In this document: positions 1 to 9,554 of the stretch, piece after piece
Layout of the letters: every line of letters begins with the position of its first letter
How positions within the stretch are numbered: position 1 is the first letter of the stretch
Source of the DNA: Albibacterium profundi
GTDB lineage: Bacteria > Bacteroidota > Bacteroidia > Sphingobacteriales > Sphingobacteriaceae
NCBI RefSeq assembly: GCF_042159835.1
Contig: NZ_JBBVGT010000002.1
Location: 868,001 to 932,000, forward strand
DNA: 64,000 bases
Direction of reading: 5' to 3'
Program-made: the position numbers and the translations under genes
Notes under the pieces: generated by a model
Databases searched by the model: none
What the model saw: only the letters and a program-made list of their open reading frames with translations
Told to the model about the DNA's origin: nothing

Positions 1-1
1 T

Positions 2-862
2 AATAATACGATCGTCAATGGAATTGGCCGTATCGGTTATATGACCGGTGGTCAAAAAGCTAGATGGACGGATGAGGAGGTGCCGATAACATTTCTAGTA
101 AAAGCAAAAGACTTTATCCAAAAAAATAAAAATAAACCTTTTTTCCTTTATTATGCACTAACAGAGCCTCATGTTCCGCGTATGCCTTCAACTATTTTTA
201 AAGGTAAAAGCAAATTAGGATATCGTGGAGATGCTATCTTACAGATCGACTGGGCTGTCGGAGAAATTACGAAACAGCTTAAAGCGTTGGGAATAGAAAA
301 AAATACTATCATTATATTCACAAGTGACAATGGTCCCGTACTCAACGATGGCTATGTTGATTATGCTGTCGAGATGAACGGCAAGCACCGACCCGCTGGT
401 CCTTTGCGTGGCGGAAAATACAGTGCTTTTGAAGGCGGAAGTCGGGTACCTTTTATTATTTCCTGGCCCGGAAACATCGAAGCCTCAATCTCTGATGCCT
501 TGGTTTGTCAGGTAGATTTCCTACGATCTTTCGCCCATTTGATCAAGCAACCACTCTCTGAAGAACAGGGACAAGACAGCCAAAACACGTTATCTGCGTT
601 CCTCGGCCAATCTAAGCAAGGGAGAGATATCTTGATTAAGCAAGGAGGTGCGCTAAGCGTTACCAAAGGCCGTTGGAAATATATCACTCCCAATCCGGGT
701 GTCGCTGTAGCGAAGCTGACCAATATAGAAACTGGAAATTCAAAAGAGGATCAACTATATAATTTAAAAGAAGACCTAAGCGAGCAAAATAACGTTGCAA
801 AACAACATTCTGAAAAAGTAGCAGAATTGAAGCAGATACTTTCCCAAACTACCTCACCTTAA
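2..862 (+). CDS. Sulfatase, C-terminal part (5' end outside window)
   Basis: This is the C-terminal part of a sulfatase of the alkaline-phosphatase superfamily, which removes sulfate esters from glycans. The reading frame is open from base 2, before the first internal Met at 41, so the gene starts upstream of the window. The visible part has the family motif FTSDNGP, a GGK segment followed by EGGSRVPFI, and a C-terminal stretch typical of these enzymes (YNLKEDLSEQNN). The Cys/Ser-x-Pro-x-Arg formylglycine site lies outside the window, so activity cannot be judged. It sits 107 bp upstream of a GH109 gene on the same strand. The sulfatase assignment is firm; the substrate is unknown. Confidence 0.9.
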   Translation, partial: NNTIVNGIGRIGYMTGGQKARWTDEEVPITFLVKAKDFIQKNKNKPFFLYYALTEPHVPRMPSTIFKGKSKLGYRGDAILQIDWAVGEITKQLKALGIEKNTIIIFTSDNGPVLNDGYVDYAVEMNGKHRPAGPLRGGKYSAFEGGSRVPFIISWPGNIEASISDALVCQVDFLRSFAHLIKQPLSEEQGQDSQNTLSAFLGQSKQGRDILIKQGGALSVTKGRWKYITPNPGVAVAKLTNIETGNSKEDQLYNLKEDLSEQNNVAKQHSEKVAELKQILSQTTSP

Positions 863-875
863 TAAATGAAAACGG

Positions 876-890
876 ACAATCGTTTGCGTT
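876..890 (+). promoter_or_regulatory. Operator-like site upstream of GH109 (motif ACAAWCGKTTGCG)
   Basis: ACAATCGTTTGCG at 876-888 matches at 11 of 13 positions two copies in the leader region of the long minus-strand operon (26896 and 26928). The central CG with A/T-rich half-sites resembles LacI/GalR-family operators. It lies just upstream of a predicted -33 element. The function is inferred. Confidence 0.5.
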
Positions 891-899
891 GCTTAAACA

Positions 900-931
900 T
901 TTGGTTTTAGCTTCCATCTCTCTTATTATTG
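900..931 (+). promoter_or_regulatory. Predicted Bacteroidota promoter for GH109
   Basis: TTTG at 900-903 and TATTATTG at 924-931 are separated by 20 bp. They fit the Bacteroidota -33/-7 pattern (TTTG, TAnnTTTG) with one mismatch. The predicted start of transcription is about 30 nt before the ATG at 970. Confidence 0.5.
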
Positions 932-969
932 TAGCTGAAACCTAATTTCATCATAACGATAATTCTATT

Positions 970-2373
970 ATGAGTACAAAAAGAAGAGACTTTCTAAAGC
1001 TAACGGGCCTTACTGGCTTAGGCTTGATGGGCAGTAGTTTAGCAGGCTGTGCAACCTTGGGCGCTAGCTCCAAACCCTACGGTGGGTCACATAAGCAACG
1101 TTTCAATATGAGCGGTTATGCTGCACCGAAAATAGAAACCGTAAGAGTTGGGATCATCGGACTAGGTATGCGGGGTCCTGGTGCAGTTAACCGAATTAGC
1201 CATATAGATGGTGTAGAGATTAAAGGCCTGAGTGATTTAATTCCTGAGCGGGTTGATTCAGTTAAGAAAAATCTTAAATCCAGCCGTCATAATCCAGCTT
1301 CTTATTCAGGGTCGGAGGATGCGTGGAAAGCCTTATGCGATCGAGATGATATCGATCTAATTTACATTTGTACACCGTGGCACCTCCATGCTCCGATGGC
1401 CGTATATGCGATGGAAGCGGGAAAACATGTGGCTGTCGAAGTTCCAGCTGCAGTTACGGTAGAAGAGTGCTGGCAGCTTGTAGAAACTTCGGAAAAAACG
1501 AAAAAGCACTGCATGATGCTTGAGAATTGCTGCTATGACTTCTTTGAGTTGATGACATTGAATATGGCTAGACAAGGTTATTTTGGAGAGATTATCCATG
1601 CTGAAGGTGCATATATCCATGACTTGCTCGACTTAAATTTCTCAAAGAATGGTTACCAAAACATGTGGCGTTTGAAGGAAAACTATCGTGACGGAAATCT
1701 TTATCCGACACATGGTCTTGGACCTGTTTGTCAGATTATGGATATAAATCGTGGCGACAAAATGGATTATCTGACCTCTATGGCATCGAATGATTTTCAC
1801 ATGGCCGATAAAGCAAAAGAGTTAGCTGCAAAAGACGATTTTTACAATGAGTTTGTTGGAAAAGATTACCGTGGCAATATGAATACAACCAGTATTCGTA
1901 CCGCTAAAGGACGAACAATCATGATTCAACATGACGTTACTTCACCTCGCCCGTACTCACGAATCCATCTAGTAAGTGGCACGAAAGCTTTTGCGAGGAA
2001 ATACCCCAGTCCTGCACGAGTGGCAAAAGGACATCAATGGCTTAGTAAAGAAGAATTTGAAAAGCTAGAAACTACTTACACCCCTGAAATCGTAAAGAAA
2101 GTTGGTGAGATGGCGAAAAAAATTGGCGGACACGGTGGTATGGATTTTATGATGGATTGGCGATTGATTGATTGTCTACGTAATGGACTACCTCTAGACC
2201 AAGATGTATATGACGCCGCCTTATGGAGTGTTATCGGTCCATTAAGTGAATGGTCAGTTGCCAATAGGTCGGATTCAATCGATGTCCCTGATTTTACTGC
2301 AGGCTCATGGAAAACCAACACACCAGTTAACTTGACCTTGGAAGGTGGAGGCACAACCGGTGTGACAGTGTAA
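970..2373 (+). CDS. GH109 alpha-N-acetylgalactosaminidase-like, Gfo/Idh/MocA fold
   Basis: Family GH109 enzymes use tightly bound NAD+ to hydrolyse terminal alpha-GalNAc, as in blood group A or mucin O-glycans. The N-terminus has a twin-arginine signal (KRRDFLK) followed by a lipobox-like LAGC near residue 27, so the product is probably Tat-exported as a lipoprotein. A Rossmann motif GIIGLGMRGPG follows at about residues 63-73. Diagnostic GH109 segments include EVPAAVTVEECW, YPTHGLGPV, MDINRG, GHGGMDF and VYDAALWS. The 467-aa length is normal. It follows a sulfatase on the same strand and ends 6 bp before a convergent TonB-type barrel gene. A plain oxidoreductase of the same fold is the alternative, but the motifs favour GH109. 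Confidence 0.88.
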   Translation: MSTKRRDFLKLTGLTGLGLMGSSLAGCATLGASSKPYGGSHKQRFNMSGYAAPKIETVRVGIIGLGMRGPGAVNRISHIDGVEIKGLSDLIPERVDSVKKNLKSSRHNPASYSGSEDAWKALCDRDDIDLIYICTPWHLHAPMAVYAMEAGKHVAVEVPAAVTVEECWQLVETSEKTKKHCMMLENCCYDFFELMTLNMARQGYFGEIIHAEGAYIHDLLDLNFSKNGYQNMWRLKENYRDGNLYPTHGLGPVCQIMDINRGDKMDYLTSMASNDFHMADKAKELAAKDDFYNEFVGKDYRGNMNTTSIRTAKGRTIMIQHDVTSPRPYSRIHLVSGTKAFARKYPSPARVAKGHQWLSKEEFEKLETTYTPEIVKKVGEMAKKIGGHGGMDFMMDWRLIDCLRNGLPLDQDVYDAALWSVIGPLSEWSVANRSDSIDVPDFTAGSWKTNTPVNLTLEGGGTTGVTV

Positions 2374-2379
2374 ACTACT

Positions 2380-5157
2380 TTACATCCGACGGGGGCGGTT
2401 CGAATTGCCCCCGAACTTTCGGACGTTGTACGTAAAACTTAATATAAAATACTGGTTTAACATAATACTCTCACGATCCTCAATGAATTGCTCGCTGATA
2501 TTTCTTGAAATATTGGTGTTGGTATTGAGGATATCATAAGCAGAGATGGCAATCTCTCCCTGCTGTCGCGCAAAAAGTTTCTTACCTATGGAAGCGTTCC
2601 ACAAAATGAAGCGTTGAGAGTCATCGCTTGTTAAACCAGTATTGTAATTGTAATTGAAGGTTGACGATATACGCATCCCTTTCAAAAAGATGAATGTAAA
2701 ATCATTTCTTAGGTTCTGATTATAGAAGTTATAACTCAAATCGGGATTCATATTATTACGAACAACACTGTAGTTACCTCCGTACGAAAAGCTAAAGATA
2801 ATTTTCTGACTAATTTTGCTATTAACTGATATACGTTGATTAATGCCTGATGAATTTGCATAGGAAATTTCATTATTGAGCAGACCAATATCTCTAGTAT
2901 GAAACACACCGGTATTCATACTAAGGTTAATTTTTAGCTTCTCTATCGGGATACCGATATTAGCATTCCCCCTTAACCGATAATATCCGTCTACGTTCTC
3001 AGGTTTTGTAAATCGCCCGCCTTTCCCTAATAGCAAGTCTGGACTAATAAGCGTATCCTGTTCAGCAATGAAAGTCGAGTTTACAATGTGATTATTCGAG
3101 AATTCAGCATCTATATTCGCAGCAAAATTCGCGCTTGTTTCCCGGTTCACTGTTTTGTAACGCAAGGAGAAGCGATGGCCATACTCCTGCTTTAGATCGG
3201 GGTTCCCCACTCTCACATTCAACGAGTTTTGATTATTTATGACATTTTGTAGCTGATTAATGTTGGGTGCATTGGTCGCTGTATTGTAATTAACACGAAT
3301 ATCTTTACTCTTGGAAAAACGATAAGTGAGACTAGCGTTCGGCAGGTAACTATTAAAGCTACTCGAATTGAGTTCCTCGTCTGGGAAAAATTGATGGTTT
3401 TGCAACCGTGCTCGCTGCATGTCTAAGCCCAAATCGAACCGAAAATCCTCCACATTATACTGGTAACCGAGGCCTCCGCTATGGTAAACATAGTCATTTC
3501 TGAATTCATTGGACAGCTGCTCATTGAGCTCAACAAACTGCCCTGTTTCTGCTAAAAACTCGAATGTCTCCCGGTTCGAGTAATTATTCGTATTTCGGAT
3601 ACTGTAATTGATTTGAAGTCTGCTGTTCTCGCTGATAGGTTCTGTATAGGCCAATCTGCCAGTTAACCCATTACCGTTTGCGTGAGTGTTGTTCTCATTG
3701 TTGACAGTATCAATTCTATTTAACAAGTAATCTTGATAGAATTCATTCATTGATAAATTATAAGCGAGCCCCTTGTTACTATTTAAGGACCCGTTAACAC
3801 TTAGTGACACAGTTCTTCCCTTATCATTTAGGCGACGTCGATAGCTGAAATCACCAGATATATTGAAGTTTTTATGGTCGTTCTGATTGTCACGGACCGA
3901 TGCATTAACGGGCTCTTCTGTAGACAGCATTGTATTATTGGTCGAGCTTAAAAACATCCCACTTTTTTGATATTGAATACTTGGTCTAAAAGAGATCGAG
4001 TTGTTGCTATCAACCTCATATTCAAATCGAATATTCGCTCGGTGACTCAAGTTTTTTCCAGATGTATTTAGCTGTTGCACATTCAGCTGATTACTCTTAT
4101 TCCCGATTAAATACTCACGATTAATCAAGCTCTCGGTATAGCTATCCGTTTTGTTAAATGAATAATTTGCGTTTAAATCTACTTTATCACCCCATTCATT
4201 ATTATAATTCATGGCAATATTGTTGGTATTTCTTAAGCCGGCCCCAGCATTATTCCTGCCCCTGCCACGAGATCTACCCCTGCCATCTAAGGTCTCACCA
4301 CCAGCGAGGTTCTCCATGGAAAAATCACGTTGGTTTACGTTATTTGAAACGGCATTAAACGATATCCTTCGCTCACCGTTAAATATATTATAGCTACCAC
4401 CCGTATTATATCTTTCCGAATTACCGTAACCACCAGCAATTTTACCGAAATATCCATGCCGTCTATCCGGTTTTGTTACAATATTGATTACCTTTTTCCT
4501 TTCGCCGTCATCAAAACCGGTAAATTTAGCCTGATCACTTTGTTCGTCGATAACCTGTAATTTACTAATAATATCTGCCGGTATTGTTTTCATCGCGATT
4601 CGCGGATCGGTACTAAAGAACTCTTTACCGTCGACCATGATTCGCTGAACCTCCTCACCTTGAAATGTGAGCTTACCTTCACCGTCGATCTCTGCTCCAG
4701 GTAGCTGACCGATCAATGCATCGGCATCAGCATACGGTTCTGTAGTAAAAGCCCCAGCGTTAAATTCGGTCGTATCACCTTTTAGCACGACCATCGGCGG
4801 TTCTGCGTTAATATCTACTGCACTTAAGATAGTCATATCTAAAGGAAGCAGTACATTAAATGCTTCTGAGGTATTTTCGGCATTCAGAACGAATTTCTTT
4901 TGATAGGGTTTAAAGCCTACAAAATATATTTTTAGGGTATAAGAACCATTAGGAATATTTACGAAGTGAAAATTACCTTTCTCTTCAGAACTGGCTGACT
5001 TCATTAAAGAATCAGCGGCCGAACGAAGCTCGACCCTTGCCCCCATAAGTGGGTCGTTAGTCAAGCTATCTCTAACAACGCCTGACACAGAAGACTGAGC
5101 CGAAGCCATCAACGCGATAAACACGAGAAATGGTGCAAGGAATAGACCTTTAATCAT
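2380..5157 (-). CDS. Outer membrane beta-barrel protein, TonB-receptor-like
   Basis: The product is a 925-residue outer membrane protein. A signal peptide (residues 1-20, ending ASAQ) is followed by a carboxypeptidase-regulatory-like beta-sandwich (about 23-110), a plug-like region (about 120-230, VMVDGKEFF-type segment) and a long C-terminal barrel of the outer membrane beta-barrel family (PF14905 type). It lacks the SusC signature and has no SusD partner. An Arg/Gly-rich loop, GRGRSRGRGR, lies near residues 292-301. It is separated by 111 bp, including a long imperfect hairpin, from the DUF3472 gene upstream on the same strand, so it may be independent of the long operon. The ligand is unknown. 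Confidence 0.8.
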   Translation of the reverse strand: MIKGLFLAPFLVFIALMASAQSSVSGVVRDSLTNDPLMGARVELRSAADSLMKSASSEEKGNFHFVNIPNGSYTLKIYFVGFKPYQKKFVLNAENTSEAFNVLLPLDMTILSAVDINAEPPMVVLKGDTTEFNAGAFTTEPYADADALIGQLPGAEIDGEGKLTFQGEEVQRIMVDGKEFFSTDPRIAMKTIPADIISKLQVIDEQSDQAKFTGFDDGERKKVINIVTKPDRRHGYFGKIAGGYGNSERYNTGGSYNIFNGERRISFNAVSNNVNQRDFSMENLAGGETLDGRGRSRGRGRNNAGAGLRNTNNIAMNYNNEWGDKVDLNANYSFNKTDSYTESLINREYLIGNKSNQLNVQQLNTSGKNLSHRANIRFEYEVDSNNSISFRPSIQYQKSGMFLSSTNNTMLSTEEPVNASVRDNQNDHKNFNISGDFSYRRRLNDKGRTVSLSVNGSLNSNKGLAYNLSMNEFYQDYLLNRIDTVNNENNTHANGNGLTGRLAYTEPISENSRLQINYSIRNTNNYSNRETFEFLAETGQFVELNEQLSNEFRNDYVYHSGGLGYQYNVEDFRFDLGLDMQRARLQNHQFFPDEELNSSSFNSYLPNASLTYRFSKSKDIRVNYNTATNAPNINQLQNVINNQNSLNVRVGNPDLKQEYGHRFSLRYKTVNRETSANFAANIDAEFSNNHIVNSTFIAEQDTLISPDLLLGKGGRFTKPENVDGYYRLRGNANIGIPIEKLKINLSMNTGVFHTRDIGLLNNEISYANSSGINQRISVNSKISQKIIFSFSYGGNYSVVRNNMNPDLSYNFYNQNLRNDFTFIFLKGMRISSTFNYNYNTGLTSDDSQRFILWNASIGKKLFARQQGEIAISAYDILNTNTNISRNISEQFIEDRESIMLNQYFILSFTYNVRKFGGNSNRPRRM
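2390..2413 (+). terminator. GC-rich hairpin at the GH109/TonB convergent junction
   Basis: CGGGGGC at 2390-2396 pairs with GCCCCCG at 2407-2413 around a 10-nt loop. It lies 17 bp after the GH109 stop but inside the 3' coding end of the opposing gene. It lacks a clean T-run, so intrinsic termination is only possible, not shown. Confidence 0.35.
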
Positions 5158-5184
5158 AGTTTAGGTAAAATGTTATGTATCTAT

Positions 5185-5275
5185 CCTTTAGAGAAAAACC
5201 AAAGCGTTAGGTTTAATCGTAACCATTTTATTACAATCAAATCTAACGCCTAAGTGGATTACGGTTCTCTAAGGA
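5185..5275 (-). other. Long nested imperfect hairpin between DUF3472 and the TonB-like gene
   Basis: Two nested stems are visible. The outer one pairs TTAGAGAA (5188-5195) with TTCTCTAA (5265-5272). The inner one pairs GCGTTAGGTTT (5204-5214) with AAATCTAACGC (5239-5249) with one mismatch. No T-run follows. It could be a 3'-end processing or termination structure for the long operon, or a leader element of the downstream barrel gene. Confidence 0.4.
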
Positions 5276-6588
5276 AGATTATTCAAGTCGACCTCAGGCT
5301 TTTCTTGTGTAGGGGGCCTAGTGAATGAAGTACCGATGGACGTGTAATCATCAAAAAAACCACAGTTTCTTAAATAGAAAGAACCATCTTTTTCGCCACC
5401 AGCATAATCAATTCGATATCCTGTACGCGCTGTGTTGTCAGCAGAAAAGACCCCTTCAGTCAGTTCCGTCCAGTTGTTATTCTTATCACCAACCCATTGA
5501 TTGGAAAACAACACGTTGCGCTCAAATATACCTTGCTGTGGCGCAAAGTTTTCTAAGAATGAATGAAAGCCCGTCAACCACGAGTTTGTTTTCGGCCGAC
5601 TAAAGCTAGCTATCAGCCGCCATTCACCTTCTTCCGGAGCAAAGAACCAAGCGCTGTACTCAGTATGATTGTTACCAACGGGCTCGCCTTTGAGAAGAAA
5701 TTTATAGGTATTTCCCGCCTTCCAATTGTAACGCAAAAAGCTTTGTCCACCAGAACCTTCATTGCCGAATTCGCCAGTATTGACGCCTTTACCCTTCTTC
5801 AATAGTTTGATCTTTTGATCCTCCGGTATCTCGTCTGGGTTATCGGTAACGAACGGACTCCAAACCGAAAACAGTATTCTTCTTTCCGTTTCCGAATTCA
5901 CTTGTATCCCGAAATAACCTCCATTGAACCCATTTGCCATGTAATAGGATCCGACTACATCATCTCCCTCAGGAACGGTAATTTCATTATAATACCATTT
6001 AGCTTCTATTTCTTCCGGCATGGGGTATCGCATATGAACGGAAGGTCCCCTACGACCCCAGTAGAAAAAGTTACCCTCGTTGTTTTTTACAAATTGGGTG
6101 CGCTTGTCAATCGCCGTGCCAGCAATCTTATAACTAGCAATAGAAGGAAAATATTTTCCTTCTTTCGAAACACCTCTAAGTTCCACCTCCACATAGCCCG
6201 TATCTACAAGGTTCCATTCGCCAACGTACGTATCAACAAACTCCTGTCCTTTTAATACAATCTTTTTTGATTCGCCACCGATTTTCACATCTAGAACAGC
6301 TGCACCAGACGGAGAAGATGCATTTAGCCATAGCTCCAATGAGCCCGTTTTTCCGACACGAAAGAATGTCTTGAATGTCGCGTCAGCATCATCCCATCTC
6401 CGGATGCCTTCGTTTGTTATAACTCTTGAGTTCGATTGGTTTTCCACAGTTTGCCACGTGTTGCCACCAATCGGTATAGTCTGACTCTGAGCGGTTAGAT
6501 TTCGTTGGGCGAATACGGATTCACTCAATAATGCGAATAAAACGCCAACAGTGATCGAGCAAATGAATTTCCAGTGATTATTAAGCAT
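5269..6588 (-). CDS. DUF3472 domain protein with DUF5077-like N-terminal domain
   Basis: This is a secreted 439-aa protein of unknown activity. Residues 1-28 form a signal peptide ending VFAQ with no lipobox Cys. Residues about 35-155 form a beta-sandwich resembling DUF5077, and residues about 190-380 resemble DUF3472, with characteristic HMRYPMP and YYMANGFNGGYFGIQVNS segments. DUF3472 proteins recur in Bacteroidota polysaccharide loci, where they are suspected of carbohydrate binding. The gene is the last member of the long minus-strand series, but the gap to the gene before it is 76 bp, larger than elsewhere, so it may have its own promoter. No catalytic residues can be named. Confidence 0.75.
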   Translation of the reverse strand: MLNNHWKFICSITVGVLFALLSESVFAQRNLTAQSQTIPIGGNTWQTVENQSNSRVITNEGIRRWDDADATFKTFFRVGKTGSLELWLNASSPSGAAVLDVKIGGESKKIVLKGQEFVDTYVGEWNLVDTGYVEVELRGVSKEGKYFPSIASYKIAGTAIDKRTQFVKNNEGNFFYWGRRGPSVHMRYPMPEEIEAKWYYNEITVPEGDDVVGSYYMANGFNGGYFGIQVNSETERRILFSVWSPFVTDNPDEIPEDQKIKLLKKGKGVNTGEFGNEGSGGQSFLRYNWKAGNTYKFLLKGEPVGNNHTEYSAWFFAPEEGEWRLIASFSRPKTNSWLTGFHSFLENFAPQQGIFERNVLFSNQWVGDKNNNWTELTEGVFSADNTARTGYRIDYAGGEKDGSFYLRNCGFFDDYTSIGTSFTRPPTQEKPEVDLNNLP

Positions 6589-6664
6589 ATAAACCTATAA
6601 TAATAATTTTCGTTTACTTTATATTGTTTTCAAAGCATCGCTAATTTAAGGCATATTTCCGGTA

Positions 6665-7759
6665 TTATTCGTAAATATAGACTCTGAATTCGGCAAGATG
6701 CGTATAAAACGCTTTCCCTTCGATAGCAACGAGTTTAAGGTATCTAGCGTCCACAGGCTCAAAGGTGTACTCTTGGTATTCTTTGTTTTCGGGATCAAAG
6801 CTTTGATCGTCAATTATTGTAAACCATTTGATACCGTCCATACTACCTTCTATTCTAAATTTTGTCATCCCCATCGTATTGTTCTGACGTGCAGCCATCG
6901 ATATTTTACTGACTAGTGAGCTGCTTATCATGTCAAATTGAGCCCAGTGAGGATAACTAGGTGCACCGGCGTCCCATCTAGTATGCCATATAGTATTTAA
7001 GTCTCCGTCGATCAACGCTGACGCTAATCCTGTATTTTCTCCCGGATGGTGTTCGCTATTTGCTGTAGCAATCCATCCGTCAGTCACGGCTAATAATTCG
7101 GAAACCACTTTTACCGGATAGATCTTTCTGGGCGACTGATTCCCTGCATCATCGGTTACAGCCACCTCTAACATATACTCAGCTCGTTCAATATCTTCAA
7201 TAAAAAAGAGTCCAGATGTAGTATCACTCAATTCTGAATTATAAGAATCTTCTGCTAACCGAACATTAATCGACACCTCATGTCCAGTGCTATTAAACCA
7301 CCTGACCGCTATGTCTCCGAAACTAAAAGGATTTACAGATAGTGATTCATAAACCACATTGACCGCCAGAGGTTTCGGGCTTGCCGTGATCTTATAGTCT
7401 TTTGAAACTTGGCCATCGATACCGATAGCAGTGAAAATAAATTCGTACTCCTGTCCAATCTCTAAATCATCCAAGATTAAATCATCTGAAAAGTCCGTCA
7501 CTTCTAATTGCTGATCTTCACCGTCCTTCATATACGAGATAGAGATAGCCTTAATCCGTTCTGAATCTATTTCAGGCCAGTGCAATCTAATTACACCATC
7601 ATAATCACTTATAACTTGTATGTAATCGGGTTTAACGGGTGGACGATCAGTCCCATCCCCCTTGTCTTCGACATCAACTGCCTCCGGCAGTATAAGCTTA
7701 TCTTCTATGCACGCCGTTGCGAACAATCCTAATAAAATAAATAATAAAAAATTTCGCAT
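6665..7759 (-). CDS. Lipoprotein with Fn3-like domains and C-terminal discoidin (F5/8 type C) domain
   Basis: This 364-aa protein has a lipoprotein signal (FATAC, Cys17) followed by acidic residues, which suggests export to the cell surface. Residues about 45-220 look like two beta-sandwich modules of the DUF4998/SusE-like kind. Residues about 225-364 form a discoidin/F5-8 type C domain (SALIDGDLNTIWHTRW, EYTFEPVDARYLKLVA), related to CBM32 sugar-binding modules. It lies 12 bp after the LamG protein gene, in the same operon. The likely role is surface binding of glycan or glycoprotein substrate. The domain call rests on motif resemblance. Confidence 0.75.
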   Translation of the reverse strand: MRNFLLFILLGLFATACIEDKLILPEAVDVEDKGDGTDRPPVKPDYIQVISDYDGVIRLHWPEIDSERIKAISISYMKDGEDQQLEVTDFSDDLILDDLEIGQEYEFIFTAIGIDGQVSKDYKITASPKPLAVNVVYESLSVNPFSFGDIAVRWFNSTGHEVSINVRLAEDSYNSELSDTTSGLFFIEDIERAEYMLEVAVTDDAGNQSPRKIYPVKVVSELLAVTDGWIATANSEHHPGENTGLASALIDGDLNTIWHTRWDAGAPSYPHWAQFDMISSSLVSKISMAARQNNTMGMTKFRIEGSMDGIKWFTIIDDQSFDPENKEYQEYTFEPVDARYLKLVAIEGKAFYTHLAEFRVYIYE

Positions 7760-7771
7760 ATTTTTAGTACA

Positions 7772-9538
7772 TTAATTTACAAATTCAATCTCGTATTGGT
7801 CCAAAAAAACACTACCGTCTAAGGCCCAGTCTGGCTTCGTCTCAATTCGGAGCCAATAGAATATTTGGGATAAAAGATCAACATTCCCAACAATAACATT
7901 TTGGTCATCGTCAACATTACACGGCGTTACCAAGCTGCTCATACTCGAATATAATGGCAAAGACGACGTAGCGACCAAGGCTGATTTACTCTCAATTGTA
8001 TTTTCAAATCGATCACCAACTTTCGTGTTTAGCCTCCAATATCCCACTAGATGATTATAATTGGTACTCTCTTCATCCAAGAAAGGTAGACAAGCACTCT
8101 CCATAACTTCATCAGCTGTCAATGCTTTATCATAGATCCGGATTTCCCCGAAGTTAAGATCATCGCGAGAAAGAACACCTGCATTATGAGAATTGCGTAC
8201 TCCGACGAAGAACGGTGCTGTCGATTGTATCTTAGCGGCATTTGCATTTTCTACATCATACGATGACTCTTTTGTTAAACGGCCATCATTATACAATTTC
8301 AGTGTGAAGACATTTTCTTTGACCTCAAAAGTTAAAACAAAATGATGCCATTGAAAATCATCGATGTCACCTTGGAATGGAAATTCAATATCCGTTCCGT
8401 CTTCTAACTGCGCGTAGAAAGTCAAATGATTCGATTGAGTAGCTACGCCCCAACCTTTCCCTTTCGTTTGAAAACTTGTCCGGCCTGTTTTGCCAAAAAT
8501 CATTGGCTCACCAACCCATGGGTATTTCGCATTTCTTTTCAACCTGAATTCAACAGTCATACTCGTGCCGTCAAAATCATAGTCATTTGCGTTAGCTGCT
8601 TCATAGACTGGCGCTGTATAACTATTTGTACCAGTTTGGTAAAAGTCTGGCGCTTCAATGAACGTCGGAATAAGTTCGGTCGACTCAAAGTTTTTATGGT
8701 GATATACTGAAAATGTGTTCCTCTCACGCAAAGAGCCTTCCCCATAACTATTACCTGTTCCACCGTGATTTGATGTAACGACTACCAGCCATTCCTCTTT
8801 TTCGTAGGCCTCACGGTTCTCTAATGCTTCAAAAATTTCCGCTAAGTAACCGTCGACTACATTAATAGCTTCTAAATACGACGGATTTTCTATTGAAAAA
8901 CCATCGGCCACTCCCGCTTCCAAAACACTTCGGAAATTAACAAACATCACTTCCGGATCCTTATTAACAAGCTGGAATACTGCGGAGTCTTTCACTGCGA
9001 CATCATTTTCGGGAATTATACGACTTTCAGCTTCAATCAACAACGTATTCACTAAGTTACTCCATGGTGAAATAGCTACTGTGTTATACTCGGGTCGTGC
9101 TTCTAGCAAACGATAAAACAAGGATGGATAGAAATCAGGCAATGAGTGAGGATCGTTTGGATCAGGAAGGGCCCTAAAAGTCTCATCTTCGACAAGGTGC
9201 TTATCAACACTCACTCCAGTCACCATACTCGTCCACGTTGAAGCATCATTGGTTTTGGCTTCACTAATTCCGCTCCAAGTATATTTTCCGTTTTCTATCA
9301 GTTTAGAGATTGTCTGCGGCACTGCCTGTTCTATCTCACTCCCAACTACACCATCAATGCTTACAACTAATACTTTTCTTTGTATTTCGCTATTCGTGTT
9401 AGTTTCATACTCCTCAAAGACTGGGGATGGATTCTCATACATTGTACATGAAGAAACTGTTCCTAAGGTGACCATAGCCAAACACATAAAAGAGACATAG
9501 TTTCTAAAATTATCACGCTTCATTTTGAATATTTTCAT
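7772..9538 (-). CDS. Lipoprotein with degenerate phosphodiesterase-fold domain and LamG domain (copy A)
   Basis: This 588-aa lipoprotein (TVSSC, Cys31) has a type I phosphodiesterase/nucleotide pyrophosphatase-like domain at about residues 50-300: SIDG with Asp62, ASTWTSMVTG near 99-108, and TSNHGG near 255-260. It is followed by a LamG/concanavalin-like domain (about 315-480) and a C-terminal region resembling DUF4983 (about 485-588). Key metal ligands look altered: the usual Asp-His pair is Asn257-His258 and the D-x5-H segment is lost. A binding role is therefore as likely as catalysis. A paralogue lies two genes upstream in the operon (11551-13305), with the M60 peptidase between them. The start may be Met6 rather than Met1. 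Confidence 0.75.
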   Translation of the reverse strand: MKIFKMKRDNFRNYVSFMCLAMVTLGTVSSCTMYENPSPVFEEYETNTNSEIQRKVLVVSIDGVVGSEIEQAVPQTISKLIENGKYTWSGISEAKTNDASTWTSMVTGVSVDKHLVEDETFRALPDPNDPHSLPDFYPSLFYRLLEARPEYNTVAISPWSNLVNTLLIEAESRIIPENDVAVKDSAVFQLVNKDPEVMFVNFRSVLEAGVADGFSIENPSYLEAINVVDGYLAEIFEALENREAYEKEEWLVVVTSNHGGTGNSYGEGSLRERNTFSVYHHKNFESTELIPTFIEAPDFYQTGTNSYTAPVYEAANANDYDFDGTSMTVEFRLKRNAKYPWVGEPMIFGKTGRTSFQTKGKGWGVATQSNHLTFYAQLEDGTDIEFPFQGDIDDFQWHHFVLTFEVKENVFTLKLYNDGRLTKESSYDVENANAAKIQSTAPFFVGVRNSHNAGVLSRDDLNFGEIRIYDKALTADEVMESACLPFLDEESTNYNHLVGYWRLNTKVGDRFENTIESKSALVATSSLPLYSSMSSLVTPCNVDDDQNVIVGNVDLLSQIFYWLRIETKPDWALDGSVFLDQYEIEFVN

Positions 9539-9554
9539 TGCTAAATTTTAATTG

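Noticed and set aside
3670..3685. CGTTTGCG resembling the operator core inside the TonB-like gene
   Set aside because: Only the right half matches and it lies in coding sequence; similar chance cores occur at about 33715 and 43330.
5815..6255. 146-aa plus-strand ORF opposite the DUF3472 gene
   Set aside because: It is a frame shadow with no recognisable domain or promoter; the minus-strand frame has a signal peptide and family motifs.
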